A stretch of 64,000 nt of DNA, taken from positions 23,624-87,623 of the forward strand of contig NZ_JBKTWO010000006.1 in NCBI RefSeq assembly GCF_047249845.1, written 5' to 3'. Each line of letters opens with the position of its first letter. Within the stretch, counting starts at the first letter, position 1. The translations under genes were made by a program, and so were the position numbers. Shown one piece after another: positions 10,301 to 18,182 of this stretch. The stretch comes from Thomasclavelia sp047249845. GTDB taxonomy: Bacteria; Bacillota_I; Bacilli_A; Erysipelotrichales; Coprobacillaceae. The notes below the pieces were generated by a model. It had not been told where the DNA came from. It saw only the letters and a list, made by a program, of their open reading frames with translations, and searched no databases.

Positions 10301-10430
10301 TAAACCTGTAAATAATGGTGATTCTTCAGCATTAAAGACTGGCGATAATAGTATTATTCTTCCGTTAGCATTTACGGGATTATTAGCACTTGCAAGCGGT
10401 GCAATATTAATTAAAAAGAAAAAAGATTAA
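7338..10430 (+). CDS. Secreted, wall-sorted GH3 beta-N-acetylhexosaminidase with FIVAR modules
   Basis: 1030 residues. A signal peptide (about 1-33, ending near SNVSASENA) is followed by a NagZ-type GH3 catalytic barrel (about 35-420) with the loop KHFPGHGNVATDSH, which carries the His/Asp pair typical of beta-N-acetylglucosaminidases, and the nucleophile loop IVTDSMTM. The GH3 C-terminal alpha/beta domain spans about 440-690. The rest (about 700-990) is helical FIVAR-type repeats. The tail has the sorting-like motif ALKTGDNS (DNA 10329-10349), a hydrophobic stretch and KKKKD. Predicted to remove terminal GlcNAc or related sugars from peptidoglycan or host glycans outside the cell. RBS AAAGGAG precedes it. 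The repeats are near-copies of modules in the 50.2-kb and 58.6-kb proteins. Substrate is inferred from family only. Confidence 0.9.
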   Translation: MKRLGKKKVISLIMVLSMVVTTIFSAKISNVSASENAEKAKALVSKMTLEEKIGQKIMLSFRSGWTMKDGTKISAVQNINDEIYEIIGKYDIGSVILFAANFDPNATVNVELTDGLQRAAMDKGLGKNDIPLLIGTDQEGGIVYRLTGGTALPGNMALGASGDTENAVKAGKIIGSELSAVGVNANFGPDADVNNNANNPVIGLRSFSSNPQLAAQFTTAYIEGVQSKNVATSAKHFPGHGNVATDSHTGLPSVPATKEELYQTELVPFQAAIEAGTDMIMTAHIQFPNIVTEEIYSDKKGELISPPATLSREILTDLLRDEMNFDGVIVTDSMTMQGVTNYFDTNERNLLAVKAGVDILDIPFNDISSMSDMETKLIPLINAFVDAYTKEGGYNGIELSVDELDKSVERILTLKYNRNIMDLANDTTTLEEKKAIASSVVGSVENRETERLISANAVTVVKNENDVLPLKLTNESRVVFASTYSRNNNRFVLAWQRAKQAGIIPEGADYKILQHYNWTGLNDNVNSAINSDGTKFVGTNKDVLDWGTVLVHASEISSASGIDGYLVACPQLFTKYCKENGKQTVVISLNHPYDVQAFPDADGILAVYGTTSLGLDITESFGGGTVGATAAFSPNLTAGTEVVLGTFGASGKLPVDVPKYVPGSKVYSTDENVYELGYGIQYDAIAKDPDKTALKEMIEEVKALKEDEFTAESWTAAANALNELKDVLKTAENIDLTHKLAQSVVDEARTDLQNKYDAVLALLVPNNTSKVALSIALEMAKEVTQEQLGKVVPAVANEFTAALQNAQAVYDKGNASQEEIDNAFNRLAQVMQMLEFYKGDKTQLSALVEKIGGLNKEDYSTVTWDVLDPVLTEANGVLANANALEQEVNETYDKLVRAFLQLRLKPNKELLNELIGKAENLNRALYTAASCQPLDAALNEARAVLANNDATQEEIEVAQTNLQVALDNLVVKDVTPDVPSTQAPSSDVKPVNNGDSSALKTGDNSIILPLAFTGLLALASGAILIKKKKD

Positions 10431-10493
10431 TAGCATGATTTATGCTGTTAATCAATGACACTTTAATTTATTAGGATTAGAGTAACAAATAGG

Positions 10494-10538
10494 GGTAGAA
10501 AATTTGGTGATTATCACTGAGAGTTTCTACCTTTTTTA
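10494..10538 (+). terminator. GH3 gene terminator
   Basis: GGTAGAAA pairs with TTTCTACC across a 22-nt loop, followed by six T. Confidence 0.75.
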
Positions 10539-10539
10539 T

Positions 10540-10925
10540 TTAGTTCATTCGATTTGTTTTTTATTGTCTTAATATGTAGATTTGTATCTTTGATTTTATC
10601 GTTTGAAATTTTTTGAGTATTATAAGTAGTTAATGAATTAATAATTTTGTCAAATCATGATTCTAAATAAAAATTAACGTACTTATTTAATTGTAGCAGC
10701 TATGATATAAAACTAGATGATGGAACTTTACGTACTATTATTGCTGGCATCATAAACTAATTTAATAAAGAAGTTCAAACATTATAGCACTTCTTTTAAT
10801 TTTTAAATACTTGTTTTATTGATAAAGAAATTTTAAGAATGTATAGTTTAATTTCTATTTTTATTGATTTATTAAAGTACATACTATAAATGTTTAGTTA
10901 TGTATATATGTATAATTGGATTGAA
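10540..10925. other. Intergenic, no gene seen
   Basis: Very A+T-rich with stops in all frames. No hairpin, promoter or coding signal that can be supported. It may be older, unrecognisable debris of the pseudogene that follows. Confidence 0.5.
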
Positions 10926-11562
10926 AACAGTAATTGGCAAGAAGGCCTGGATTGTATTATATAATTCATTTTTATGGTATACAGATACAATTATATGGTA
11001 ATAAAGCACCTAAATTAGGAAATTTTAAAGTTTATATAGATAGCGAGTATCAAGAAACTGCTTCTGTTTATAATGATAGCAGATTAACTCAGCAGTTAAT
11101 TTTTTCTCAAGAAGAACAAAAATTCAAGGAGTTTATAATAGTGTTAATCTTCAATTTGATTATGCAAAGGACTTCTTTAATAACAAATTAATTAAGACAG
11201 TTATTGAGATAATGGATTTTAAACAGGGATAAGCAGTGAGATAATTATTAGTATTAAGGATATACTAGATTCTAAAAAATATTTAGCTGTTGAATTGAAT
11301 TTAACATATGACACTGAATTTTTAGACATTTTAAGTAATCAAGAGGATGTTATTATAAAATCAAAGGATGAGGGGAATGGAGTTTTACGTATTGTATTAT
11401 CAGCAAAAAAGGCATAACTTTGGATTTTAAAGTTATTTAATCAATAATAGTTCAGTAAAACCTGAAGATACAAGGAGTATAATTTTGCTACTTACAGGAT
11501 TATTAGTAACTACATTTATATTTTATAAAAGTAGAAAAAAAGTGATTGATCTTCAAATATAG
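10926..11562 (+). pseudogene. Decayed C-terminal end of a large surface glycosidase
   Basis: No intact frame, but pieces in different frames keep the order of a large wall protein. First (about 10966-11110) comes a carbohydrate-binding or Ig-like repeat, IQLYGNKAPKLGNFKVYIDS and NDSRLTQQLIF, the same fold as the two repeats (FNGNGITVYGRKAVGTG, FNGDGIEVIGRKAVGTG) in the 50.2-kb protein. Then, after a frameshift, a cohesin-like stretch reads LAVELNLTYDTEFLDILS (about 11286-11340). Last comes a tail SVKPEDTRSI, a hydrophobic run and YKSRKK (about 11452-11550), which looks like a mutated version of the VKTGD sorting tails found elsewhere here. The N-terminal catalytic part is missing. Assignment is by visible similarity only. 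Confidence 0.65.
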
Positions 11563-11931
11563 GGGTCAGGTTAAGTTTTCATACATTTTAAATCTTGACA
11601 TAGTATCGGTTGATCAATATTAAGATAAGGAAATATTGTTATTTATATTAAAAGTTTTAAAATTACAATAGATTACTGAGAATTTTATGTCCAATGTTGC
11701 AAAAGGGGCGAAAAGAAAATCTTAGCCTCTATTTAATTATAAAGTATGATTATCTTAGCGAAATTGATGTTATAATGTGATAAAAAGAAAGAAAGCTATT
11801 TTTAAGAGGAAAAATATTTCTGTTTTTTTTATTGCTTTTGCTAATAAATTTAATCTTTTGATAAAATAATTTATAAAACAGCTTATATTTTATCTTTATG
11901 AAGCAAAAAAATGCGATATTCACAATAAAAT
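11563..11931. other. Intergenic, no gene seen
   Basis: Stops in all frames. Nothing convincing apart from the promoter of the next gene at its right edge. Confidence 0.5.
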
Positions 11932-11960
11932 TTGCATAAATTTAATATTTATGATATTAT
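11932..11960 (+). promoter_or_regulatory. Promoter of the DUF6465-like gene
   Basis: TTGCAT at 11932-11937, 17-nt spacer, TATTAT at 11955-11960 with an extended TGA before it. Confidence 0.65.
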
Positions 11961-11992
11961 AAGAATTGTAGAAACGGGGGAAAGATTTAGAA

Positions 11993-12211
11993 ATGAAATC
12001 AATATTTGAAGTTCAATACAGAGGTAAAAACGCTAATACAACTGAAATTGAAAAAATGGTAAAAGAGGACGTTAAGGCAAAGGGAGTTAAAATCTCTACT
12101 ATTGATACGTTGAACATTTATTATACACCAGAAACTTCTTCAGCTTATTACGTTGTGACTACTAAAGACGGTGAATCAATTAATAATGAAGAACCACTAA
12201 GTGTTGAGTAG
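11993..12211 (+). CDS. Small DUF6465-like protein
   Basis: 72 residues, soluble, no signal peptide. The pattern EVQYRGKN...TLNIYYTPETSSAYYVV matches what I recall of DUF6465, a small uncharacterised Firmicute family with a predicted beta-alpha-beta fold. It has a good promoter (TTGCAT/TATTAT), an RBS (GGGGGAAAG) and its own terminator, so it is a real stand-alone gene. Function unknown. Confidence 0.75.
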   Translation: MKSIFEVQYRGKNANTTEIEKMVKEDVKAKGVKISTIDTLNIYYTPETSSAYYVVTTKDGESINNEEPLSVE

Positions 12212-12246
12212 TCTTAATATAATATCCAAGTGATATATCCAAAAAT

Positions 12247-12276
12247 AAAGAACAGCAGAAATGCTGTTCTTTATTT
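12247..12276 (+). terminator. Terminator of the small gene
   Basis: AAAGAACAGCA and TGCTGTTCTTT form an 11-bp stem with a 4-nt loop, followed by ATTTT. Confidence 0.88.
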
Positions 12277-12374
12277 TAGAAAAATTAATAATTATTAAAG
12301 ATTATTATCGTCAAACTTAGTGGTTAATCGACAAGAAACATGCTATAATAATTTTGTTTTAAGGAGTGGAAAAA

Positions 12375-13796
12375 ATGAAAAAAATTATTGTAGGTGTTTT
12401 TGCACTTTTATTATTTACGGGATGTTCTGGCGATAATGGTAGTCAGACACTTTTTGTAGCTGATAAAAATGATCAATTTGGTCTTATTGATATAGATGGT
12501 GATAAATATACTAGATTTATTTATGATAAATATGAACCGATAGGGAAGTATGGATATATTGTTGTTAAAGATAAAAAATATGGTTATCTTTCTTATGATG
12601 GTGAAGAAATTATTGAATTAGGAAAATATAAAAAATTAGTATCTATTTCTAATATGATCGTTGCTTATGATAAAAATGATAATCTATCAATTTTAAATAG
12701 TGAGGGTAAGAAGTTATATGATGATAAGAAAACAGAAATAATATTATCTGGATTACCAATCATTCATAATAATAAAGATTACATAGTTCTCTATGATACT
12801 GGGGAAATACTAGTAAGTAGTAAGGATAAAATTATAAGTGCTAATGTGAAAAATGATAATTATATGGCGGTATGTTTTGAAGAATCTATAGAGATTTATA
12901 ATCAGAAAATTCTTGAAAAAGTTGTTAAAGTTGATTCTGGTGGTAATTACCAATTAATGTCTCATAGTAATGACAAGGGTTATTTGTTTTATGATCGTGT
13001 AGAGAAGAATGCTCTAGCATGTGATAATGAGGGTAAAATCATTTTTAAAGCTATGATAGATCTTGATGATTTATATTTTGACAAATCTGATAATATTACT
13101 GGAGTCAAAAATCAAACAACATATTTATTTGATAAAAAAGGAACTGCCACAGCGATTAATAGTTATTATCGCAATCTTGATAGTTATGTAATTAAAAACA
13201 AAGAGATGATCTATGGACCTCATAAATTTGTATATAATGGAAAAGAAATAGAGGTAGATAATATCCAGTTGGATCCAATGGCATCATATATTAATAGTAA
13301 ACTTTTTCCTGTGTATGTAAGAAATAAGGGGTATATGTATTATAATTTTAATGGTAAACCGGCTCTTAAAACTGTCTTTGCAAGTGCGGAAATTTTTGAT
13401 CGTAATAAATTGGCTATTGTTTCTAAAGAAGCTGATGAATATTATTTAATAAATCAAAGTGGTAAAAAAGTTTCTAAAAAATATGATCGGATTATTCATA
13501 TTGGTGAGAAGTATTATGCTGGATTTGTTTCAGGTAGTAAATATGAAGTGATAGATACTAGTGGTAAAAAAATTATTGATGATAATTTTATGGACGATGG
13601 CTATGTTTTTACGTATAATGAAATAGTCTACGGAATTTTTAATAAGAGTGGAACAAGCTATGTCTATGATATGAATGAACTAGAAGTTATTTTTTCAGTT
13701 GAAGGAAATTTAGAATTTGCGGATGATGGATATTTTGTTACTGAAAATAGAGATGGTTATTATACATTGACAGGCGAAAAAATTTATACGAGGTAA
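12375..13796 (+). CDS. WG-repeat lipoprotein
   Basis: 473 residues from the ATG at 12375. A GTG at 12366 is in frame but overlaps the Shine-Dalgarno AAGGAG (12361-12366), so the ATG is preferred. The N-terminus MKKIIVGVFALLLFTGCSG has a lipobox (LFTGC): an exported lipoprotein. The chain is a series of short beta repeats of the WG type (KKYGYLSYDGEEII, KGYMYYNFNGKPAL, GYYTLTGEKIY), with Tyr or Leu often in place of the Trp, and would fold as a beta-propeller or solenoid. It has an extended -10 promoter (TGCTATAAT at 12341-12349). Four bases separate it from the methyltransferase gene. Ligand unknown. Confidence 0.82.
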   Translation: MKKIIVGVFALLLFTGCSGDNGSQTLFVADKNDQFGLIDIDGDKYTRFIYDKYEPIGKYGYIVVKDKKYGYLSYDGEEIIELGKYKKLVSISNMIVAYDKNDNLSILNSEGKKLYDDKKTEIILSGLPIIHNNKDYIVLYDTGEILVSSKDKIISANVKNDNYMAVCFEESIEIYNQKILEKVVKVDSGGNYQLMSHSNDKGYLFYDRVEKNALACDNEGKIIFKAMIDLDDLYFDKSDNITGVKNQTTYLFDKKGTATAINSYYRNLDSYVIKNKEMIYGPHKFVYNGKEIEVDNIQLDPMASYINSKLFPVYVRNKGYMYYNFNGKPALKTVFASAEIFDRNKLAIVSKEADEYYLINQSGKKVSKKYDRIIHIGEKYYAGFVSGSKYEVIDTSGKKIIDDNFMDDGYVFTYNEIVYGIFNKSGTSYVYDMNELEVIFSVEGNLEFADDGYFVTENRDGYYTLTGEKIYTR

Positions 13797-13800
13797 TGAA

Positions 13801-14844
13801 ATGGATTATTATATTTATATGCTTAGTTCCTTAGCTATTATGTTAGTGATTGTAAAATTTGTTTTTTGTGAATTGGAAGGACATACAGCAAAAAAAAGGA
13901 ACTTATTAAATTGGTATTTAAAACTATCTAAACCATTTAAATATGTTCGGACACGAAGTATTATTTTTATGAGTATTATTTGTTATTTAGTTGCTTCAAT
14001 GCATCCGTTGTTTTCAATGGAATGGGCTGTTGAATTGATTGGATTTGTTGCAGTTGGAGTTATATTTGATGGTATTAGTCAATTTGTTGGCTATTATTAT
14101 AGTAAGATTCGTTTTAAGAAAGATATTAATAATGCTCTTAAAACTAAAAATGAAATTAATAAAGCTATGGAATTGAGTGATAATGATTTAGTACAACAGA
14201 GCATGCCAACATATTCAAGTCAAGAAATAGTTTCAAGATATTTAGATGATCAAAGTCATTTAGCTGCAATTTCACTTGATGGCGGTGAATATGTATCATC
14301 GTTTAATAGCTTACCGCCAATTACATATGCCGTTGAAGCGCAATATGAAAAAGCTCAAGACAAACTTAATGATCGTAGTGTAAAAGTAACGAGATTAACA
14401 GATGACGGTAAACTTCCTTTTAAAGATGAGCGATTAGATGTTGTGGTAAATGAATTAGCTAATTATGATAAATATGATTTATATCGAGTTGTTAAACCTG
14501 GAGGATATATATTAGTAAATCAAATGGGTAGTGATAACTACAAAGAATTAATTAATATCTTCTTACCATTTAAATTACATGGACGCTGGGATCTTGAATC
14601 TGGCTCTAAGACACTTAGTGAAATTGGATTGGAAATCGTTGATGGAGTGGAAGAACATGGTTATGTTCGTTTTAATACGTTAACTTCGTTCATCCATTTT
14701 ATGAAGGGAATCACGCGTGCTGATATAACTCAGGATCGATTTATGAATTTTTATGGACAGGTTTTAAAACAAATCAAAGAAAAAAGCTATTTTGAACTTA
14801 CAACACATCGCTTTATGATCGTGGCTAGAAAAAAAGAGCTTTAA
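13801..14844 (+). CDS. Membrane-anchored SAM-dependent methyltransferase-like protein
   Basis: 347 residues. Three hydrophobic segments (about 5-22, 54-72, 78-98) precede a soluble domain. About 150-270 resembles a class I methyltransferase: AAISLDGGEY in place of the usual glycine-rich motif I, then the typical LPFKDERLDVVVNELANYD and LYRVVKPGGYILVNQM. Because the motif I glycines are atypical, activity is uncertain. Operon partner of the WG lipoprotein (4-nt gap), so it probably works at the membrane on the same process. Substrate unknown. Confidence 0.75.
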   Translation: MDYYIYMLSSLAIMLVIVKFVFCELEGHTAKKRNLLNWYLKLSKPFKYVRTRSIIFMSIICYLVASMHPLFSMEWAVELIGFVAVGVIFDGISQFVGYYYSKIRFKKDINNALKTKNEINKAMELSDNDLVQQSMPTYSSQEIVSRYLDDQSHLAAISLDGGEYVSSFNSLPPITYAVEAQYEKAQDKLNDRSVKVTRLTDDGKLPFKDERLDVVVNELANYDKYDLYRVVKPGGYILVNQMGSDNYKELINIFLPFKLHGRWDLESGSKTLSEIGLEIVDGVEEHGYVRFNTLTSFIHFMKGITRADITQDRFMNFYGQVLKQIKEKSYFELTTHRFMIVARKKEL

Positions 14845-14862
14845 AACATTGATATGATTAAT

Positions 14863-14897
14863 AAAATGACAAGAAGTAAAATTCTTGTCATTTTATT
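14863..14897 (+). terminator. Terminator of the lipoprotein-methyltransferase operon
   Basis: AAAATGACAAGAA and TTCTTGTCATTTT pair with a short loop. The T-rich end merges with the -35 of the next promoter. Confidence 0.88.
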
Positions 14898-14923
14898 GCT
14901 TTTAGAAATGATTGTTGTATAAT
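14896..14923 (+). promoter_or_regulatory. Promoter of the B12 uptake operon
   Basis: TTGCTT at 14896-14901, 16-nt spacer, TATAAT at 14918-14923, just upstream of the riboswitch. Confidence 0.6.
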
Positions 14924-14934
14924 GGTACTAACTT

Positions 14935-15090
14935 GATATGCATATTTAATGGCTGCTTTAAGCATTAATAAGGAATCCTGTTAAAACCAGGAACGGTCCC
15001 GCCACCGTAATGATAAATGGTCAATAATCATTTAAATCAGAGTCGGATACTTACCATTATCTTAGGATACACTTTACGGATGATAGAGTA
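14935..15090 (+). ncRNA. Cobalamin (B12) riboswitch
   Basis: The core has the B12-box features in order: AAGGAATCCTG (14970-14980), AACCAGGAACGGTCCCGCCA (14985-15004), CCGTAATG, then AGAGTCGGATACTTACC (15040-15056). The variable arm ATGATAAATGGTCAATAATCAT can form a hairpin. Downstream, TAGAGTAGTTCTATTTATGAGATAGAGTC (split as GATAGAG / CTATTTATGAG / ATAGAGTCC) could act as the expression platform ahead of the RBS at 15129. By analogy adenosyl- or methylcobalamin binding lowers expression of the operon. The CCGTAA replaces the commoner CTGTAA. Confidence 0.93.
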
Positions 15091-15138
15091 GTTCTATTTA
15101 TGAGATAGAGTCCTTTTATGCGCTTTTTGGAGGATGTA

Positions 15139-15807
15139 ATGAAAAAAATATCAAAAATAATAATTATTATATTCATGTTATTGATAACTGCTTGTAAAAC
15201 TAATGATAAACATGTTAATCTAATAAATACTAAGGCAGTGAAAGTAAATGAAAGTGGTGTGGTAGTTGAAAGTGGTAATATTGTTAGAAGTAATGAAAAT
15301 ACTTCTGATTCCGTAGTTGCAGCAAATAATAAAAATAGAAGTTCAATTAATGATACAAATAATAATCAATCAAATAATATAAAGAGTAATGATTCTAATA
15401 AAGTATCTAAACCTGATGAGCAAATGATAAATGTAAGTATTACAATTGATTGTAAAACTATTCTTGATAATATGGATGATTTAAAAGATGGTTATTTAGA
15501 TTTTATTCCAAAAGATGGGATTGTTTTGGAGAGTGTTGTTATAAGAGTAAAAAAAGATAGTACAGTTTTAAATGTTTTAGAGGCAGTAAATGAAAAATAT
15601 AATTTAAATTTAAAAATACGAAAGTCACCATTTGGTGCATATATAACAGGAATTAAATATATAGAAGAAAAAATTTGTGGTAATAGTAGTGGCTGGATGT
15701 ATAGTGTTAATAATGATTTTCCTGGGCAAAATGCAGGATCTTATCGATTAAAAGATGGTGATAATATAAAGTGGCGTTTTACGTGTAAACCAGGTGATTT
15801 AAAATAA
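15139..15807 (+). CDS. DUF4430 (transcobalamin beta-domain-like) lipoprotein
   Basis: 222 residues from the ATG at 15139, chosen because GGAGG (15129-15133) lies 5 nt upstream; an in-frame ATG at 15118 lacks an RBS. A lipoprotein signal (MLLITAC) is followed by a low-complexity Asn/Ser linker (about 35-95) and a DUF4430 domain (about 97-222): VLNVLEAVNEKYNLNLKIRK, GAYITGIKYIEEK, NSSGWMYSVNNDFPGQNAGSYRLKDGDNIKWRF. DUF4430 matches the C-terminal beta domain of transcobalamin and intrinsic factor. First gene after the B12 riboswitch and before the ECF genes: most likely an extracellular corrinoid-binding protein tethered to the membrane. Ligand is inferred from context. Confidence 0.88.
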   Translation: MKKISKIIIIIFMLLITACKTNDKHVNLINTKAVKVNESGVVVESGNIVRSNENTSDSVVAANNKNRSSINDTNNNQSNNIKSNDSNKVSKPDEQMINVSITIDCKTILDNMDDLKDGYLDFIPKDGIVLESVVIRVKKDSTVLNVLEAVNEKYNLNLKIRKSPFGAYITGIKYIEEKICGNSSGWMYSVNNDFPGQNAGSYRLKDGDNIKWRFTCKPGDLK

Positions 15808-15829
15808 GTATGTTAGAAAGGAAATTGTT

Positions 15830-16669
15830 ATGGTTATAAAAAGTTTTAAAGAGAGTCATCCGATTGTATTATTTAGTTATTTTTTATCAATTATTATTTT
15901 ATCAATTATTCAACGTAATTATTATTTAATTGTTTTAATAACGGTTTTGGCTATCATAGTAGACTATTTTTATAATAAAGATAACTTTTTAAAAGACATG
16001 AGATATTTTCTTATTTTAGTATTACTTGTAACAATTACTAATCCTCTTTTTGTAATGGAGGGTAAAGATATATTATATCAAAATGGTTTTATCACTATTA
16101 CACTGCAGGCATTAGTTTATGGTCTGGTTTTTGGAATGTTATTGGGAAGTATGCTTTTATGGTTTAAAGTAATGAAAAAGTGTATTAGTGATAGTCATAT
16201 AGTATATTTGTTTGGTTCTATCTTACCAACTATGGGTTTAGTAATTTCCATGAGTTTTAACATAATTAATAAGTTAAAAAACCAGTATCAAAAGATAAAA
16301 GAAGCAAATTATCATATGCCATCTAAAAATAAATTTATTTATTATCGAAATGTTGTAGTGATTTTGGTAACTTATGCATTTGAATCTTCATTGGATATGA
16401 TGAATTCTATGATATCTAGAGGATATGGGAAAGCTAAACGTACTAATTTTCATTTATATAGTTTTAAAAAAGATGATTTTTTTAAGTTATTAGTCATTAT
16501 AATTCTTAGCTTATTATGTTTATGGGGATATTTTGGTTATTATCAAAGTTTTTATTATTATCCAATGATTCAAATTTATCAATTTAAACTAATTGATATA
16601 ATATTTTTTATTTCGTATTTAGCTTTAGCAGCTTTTCCGTTATGGTTAGGAGGAAAAAAGAATGTATAA
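15830..16669 (+). CDS. ecfT: ECF transporter transmembrane protein EcfT
   Basis: 279 residues, hydrophobic, with about six membrane segments (roughly 13-45, 55-75, 85-120, 125-148, 208-235, 250-270). The cytoplasmic helices carry MISRGYGKAKRT, the Arg-Gly coupling motif that contacts the ATPases in EcfT. It overlaps the ATPase gene by 8 nt. In group II systems EcfT and the ATPases serve several S-components; here a single dedicated S-component follows, suggesting a group I-like arrangement. Confidence 0.9.
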   Translation: MVIKSFKESHPIVLFSYFLSIIILSIIQRNYYLIVLITVLAIIVDYFYNKDNFLKDMRYFLILVLLVTITNPLFVMEGKDILYQNGFITITLQALVYGLVFGMLLGSMLLWFKVMKKCISDSHIVYLFGSILPTMGLVISMSFNIINKLKNQYQKIKEANYHMPSKNKFIYYRNVVVILVTYAFESSLDMMNSMISRGYGKAKRTNFHLYSFKKDDFFKLLVIIILSLLCLWGYFGYYQSFYYYPMIQIYQFKLIDIIFFISYLALAAFPLWLGGKKNV

Positions 16670-18182
16670 GATTGAAAACTTCAGTTTTACATATCCTGAA
16701 GAAGGAACAGTTATTAAAAATATTTCTTTTGGAGTAAATGAAGGTGATTTTGTAGTTATTTCTGGTAAAAGTGGATGTGGTAAAACAACATTATTAAAAC
16801 ATTTAAAACCATCATTAAAACCTAAGGGTGAGGTAGATGGATTAGTTATTTTAGATGAAGAGATAGAGAATGATGATACTAAGATAGGTTTTGTTTTTCA
16901 AGACCCTAATGATCAAATAGTAATGGATAAAGTTTGGCATGAGATTGCTTTTGGTTTAGAAAATATAGCTACTCCCTTAAAACAGATGAAGCGTAGAGTA
17001 GGAGAAATTGTTAATTATTTTAATTTGCAAAATATCATTAATAAAGATACGCAATCTTTATCAGGGGGAGAAAAACAATTAGTTAATTTAGCTAGTGTAA
17101 TGGTAATGAATCCTAAAGTTATTTTGTTGGATGAAGCAACTGCACAGTTAGATCCTGTTAATAGAGAAGAATTTATTAAGATATTAAAACAAATTAATGA
17201 TGATTTTAATGTGACAATAATTTTTGTTGAACACCAATTAGAAGGACTGTTAAATGTTGCAAATCGCTTGATTGTAATGGATGAAGGTAAAATTGTTATA
17301 GATGATGATATTAAAAGTGCTGTTAATGAAATGTTAGCAAAAGAAATATTTATAGAATCATTGCCAAATTATGTAAGAATCTCTTCTTTAACAGATGAGT
17401 TGTGCTTATCTGTTAAAGATGCAAGAAATGCATTATCTGATTTTGATGATTTTGATATTAAGGATGTTGAAGATGTTGATACTGGTATTTTGATGGAAAT
17501 TAGAGATTTAAATTTTGGTCATGATGATATTGTTTTAAAAAATCTGGATTTAGATATTAAGCAAAACGAGATACTTTCAATAGTTGGTGCTAATGGAAGT
17601 GGGAAGTCTACATTTTTACGCTGTATAGCTGAATTAGTTAAATTTCAGGGAAAAATAACTAAAGTTGGGTATGTTGATAAAATTGGTTATTTACCGCAAG
17701 ACCCAACAACTTTATTTTTAAGTGATAAGGTAATTGATGACCTGTTAGTGGTTGATGAGAGTATGAAAAGTGTTGAGCTTCAATTAAATAATTTAGGAAT
17801 AAGTGATTTGAAGGAAAAACATCCTTTTGATTTAAGTGGAGGACAAAAGCAGTTAGTTGCTTTGGCTAAAGTACTCTTGACTAAGCCTCAATTATTGCTA
17901 TTAGATGAACCGACAAAAGGAATTGATGCTTTTAGTAAGGAGCATTTAGCAGCTTTGATTCGTGGTTTAAGTAAACATATGACGATCGTAGTAGCTAGTC
18001 ATGATTTAGAATTTGTTGCTAAAATTAGTGATCGTGTAGCAATGATCTTTAATGGTCAAATGGAATCTATAGATACAATGAGACAGTTTTTTAGTAATAA
18101 TATATTTTATACTACAACAATCAATAAGATTATGAGACAAAATAATTCAGAAGTAGTCTTATTAGAGGATCTTGGATTATGA
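16662..18182 (+). CDS. Fused double ECF ATPase (EcfA-EcfA')
   Basis: 506 residues with two ABC domains in one chain. Domain 1: Walker A SGKSGCGKTT near 34-43, signature LSGGEKQ, Walker B VILLDEATAQLDP, switch VEHQ. Domain 2 (from about 278): Walker A GANGSGKST, Q-loop LPQDPTTLF, signature LSGGQKQ, Walker B LLLLDEPTKGID, switch SHD. All catalytic motifs are intact in both. It supplies energy to the ECF complex. Overlaps ecfT by 8 nt and the S-component gene by 4 nt (ATGA). YkoD-like fusions of this kind are known in vitamin ECF systems. Confidence 0.93.
   Translation: MYKIENFSFTYPEEGTVIKNISFGVNEGDFVVISGKSGCGKTTLLKHLKPSLKPKGEVDGLVILDEEIENDDTKIGFVFQDPNDQIVMDKVWHEIAFGLENIATPLKQMKRRVGEIVNYFNLQNIINKDTQSLSGGEKQLVNLASVMVMNPKVILLDEATAQLDPVNREEFIKILKQINDDFNVTIIFVEHQLEGLLNVANRLIVMDEGKIVIDDDIKSAVNEMLAKEIFIESLPNYVRISSLTDELCLSVKDARNALSDFDDFDIKDVEDVDTGILMEIRDLNFGHDDIVLKNLDLDIKQNEILSIVGANGSGKSTFLRCIAELVKFQGKITKVGYVDKIGYLPQDPTTLFLSDKVIDDLLVVDESMKSVELQLNNLGISDLKEKHPFDLSGGQKQLVALAKVLLTKPQLLLLDEPTKGIDAFSKEHLAALIRGLSKHMTIVVASHDLEFVAKISDRVAMIFNGQMESIDTMRQFFSNNIFYTTTINKIMRQNNSEVVLLEDLGL

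Noticed and set aside
13801..14844. Possible phage or defence methyltransferase
   Set aside because: Membrane segments and operon with a lipoprotein point to an envelope role; no DNA-methylase motifs.
15118..15138. Upstream ATG for the DUF4430 lipoprotein
   Set aside because: No Shine-Dalgarno, and it would place seven residues before a standard lipoprotein signal; GGAGG directs initiation at 15139.
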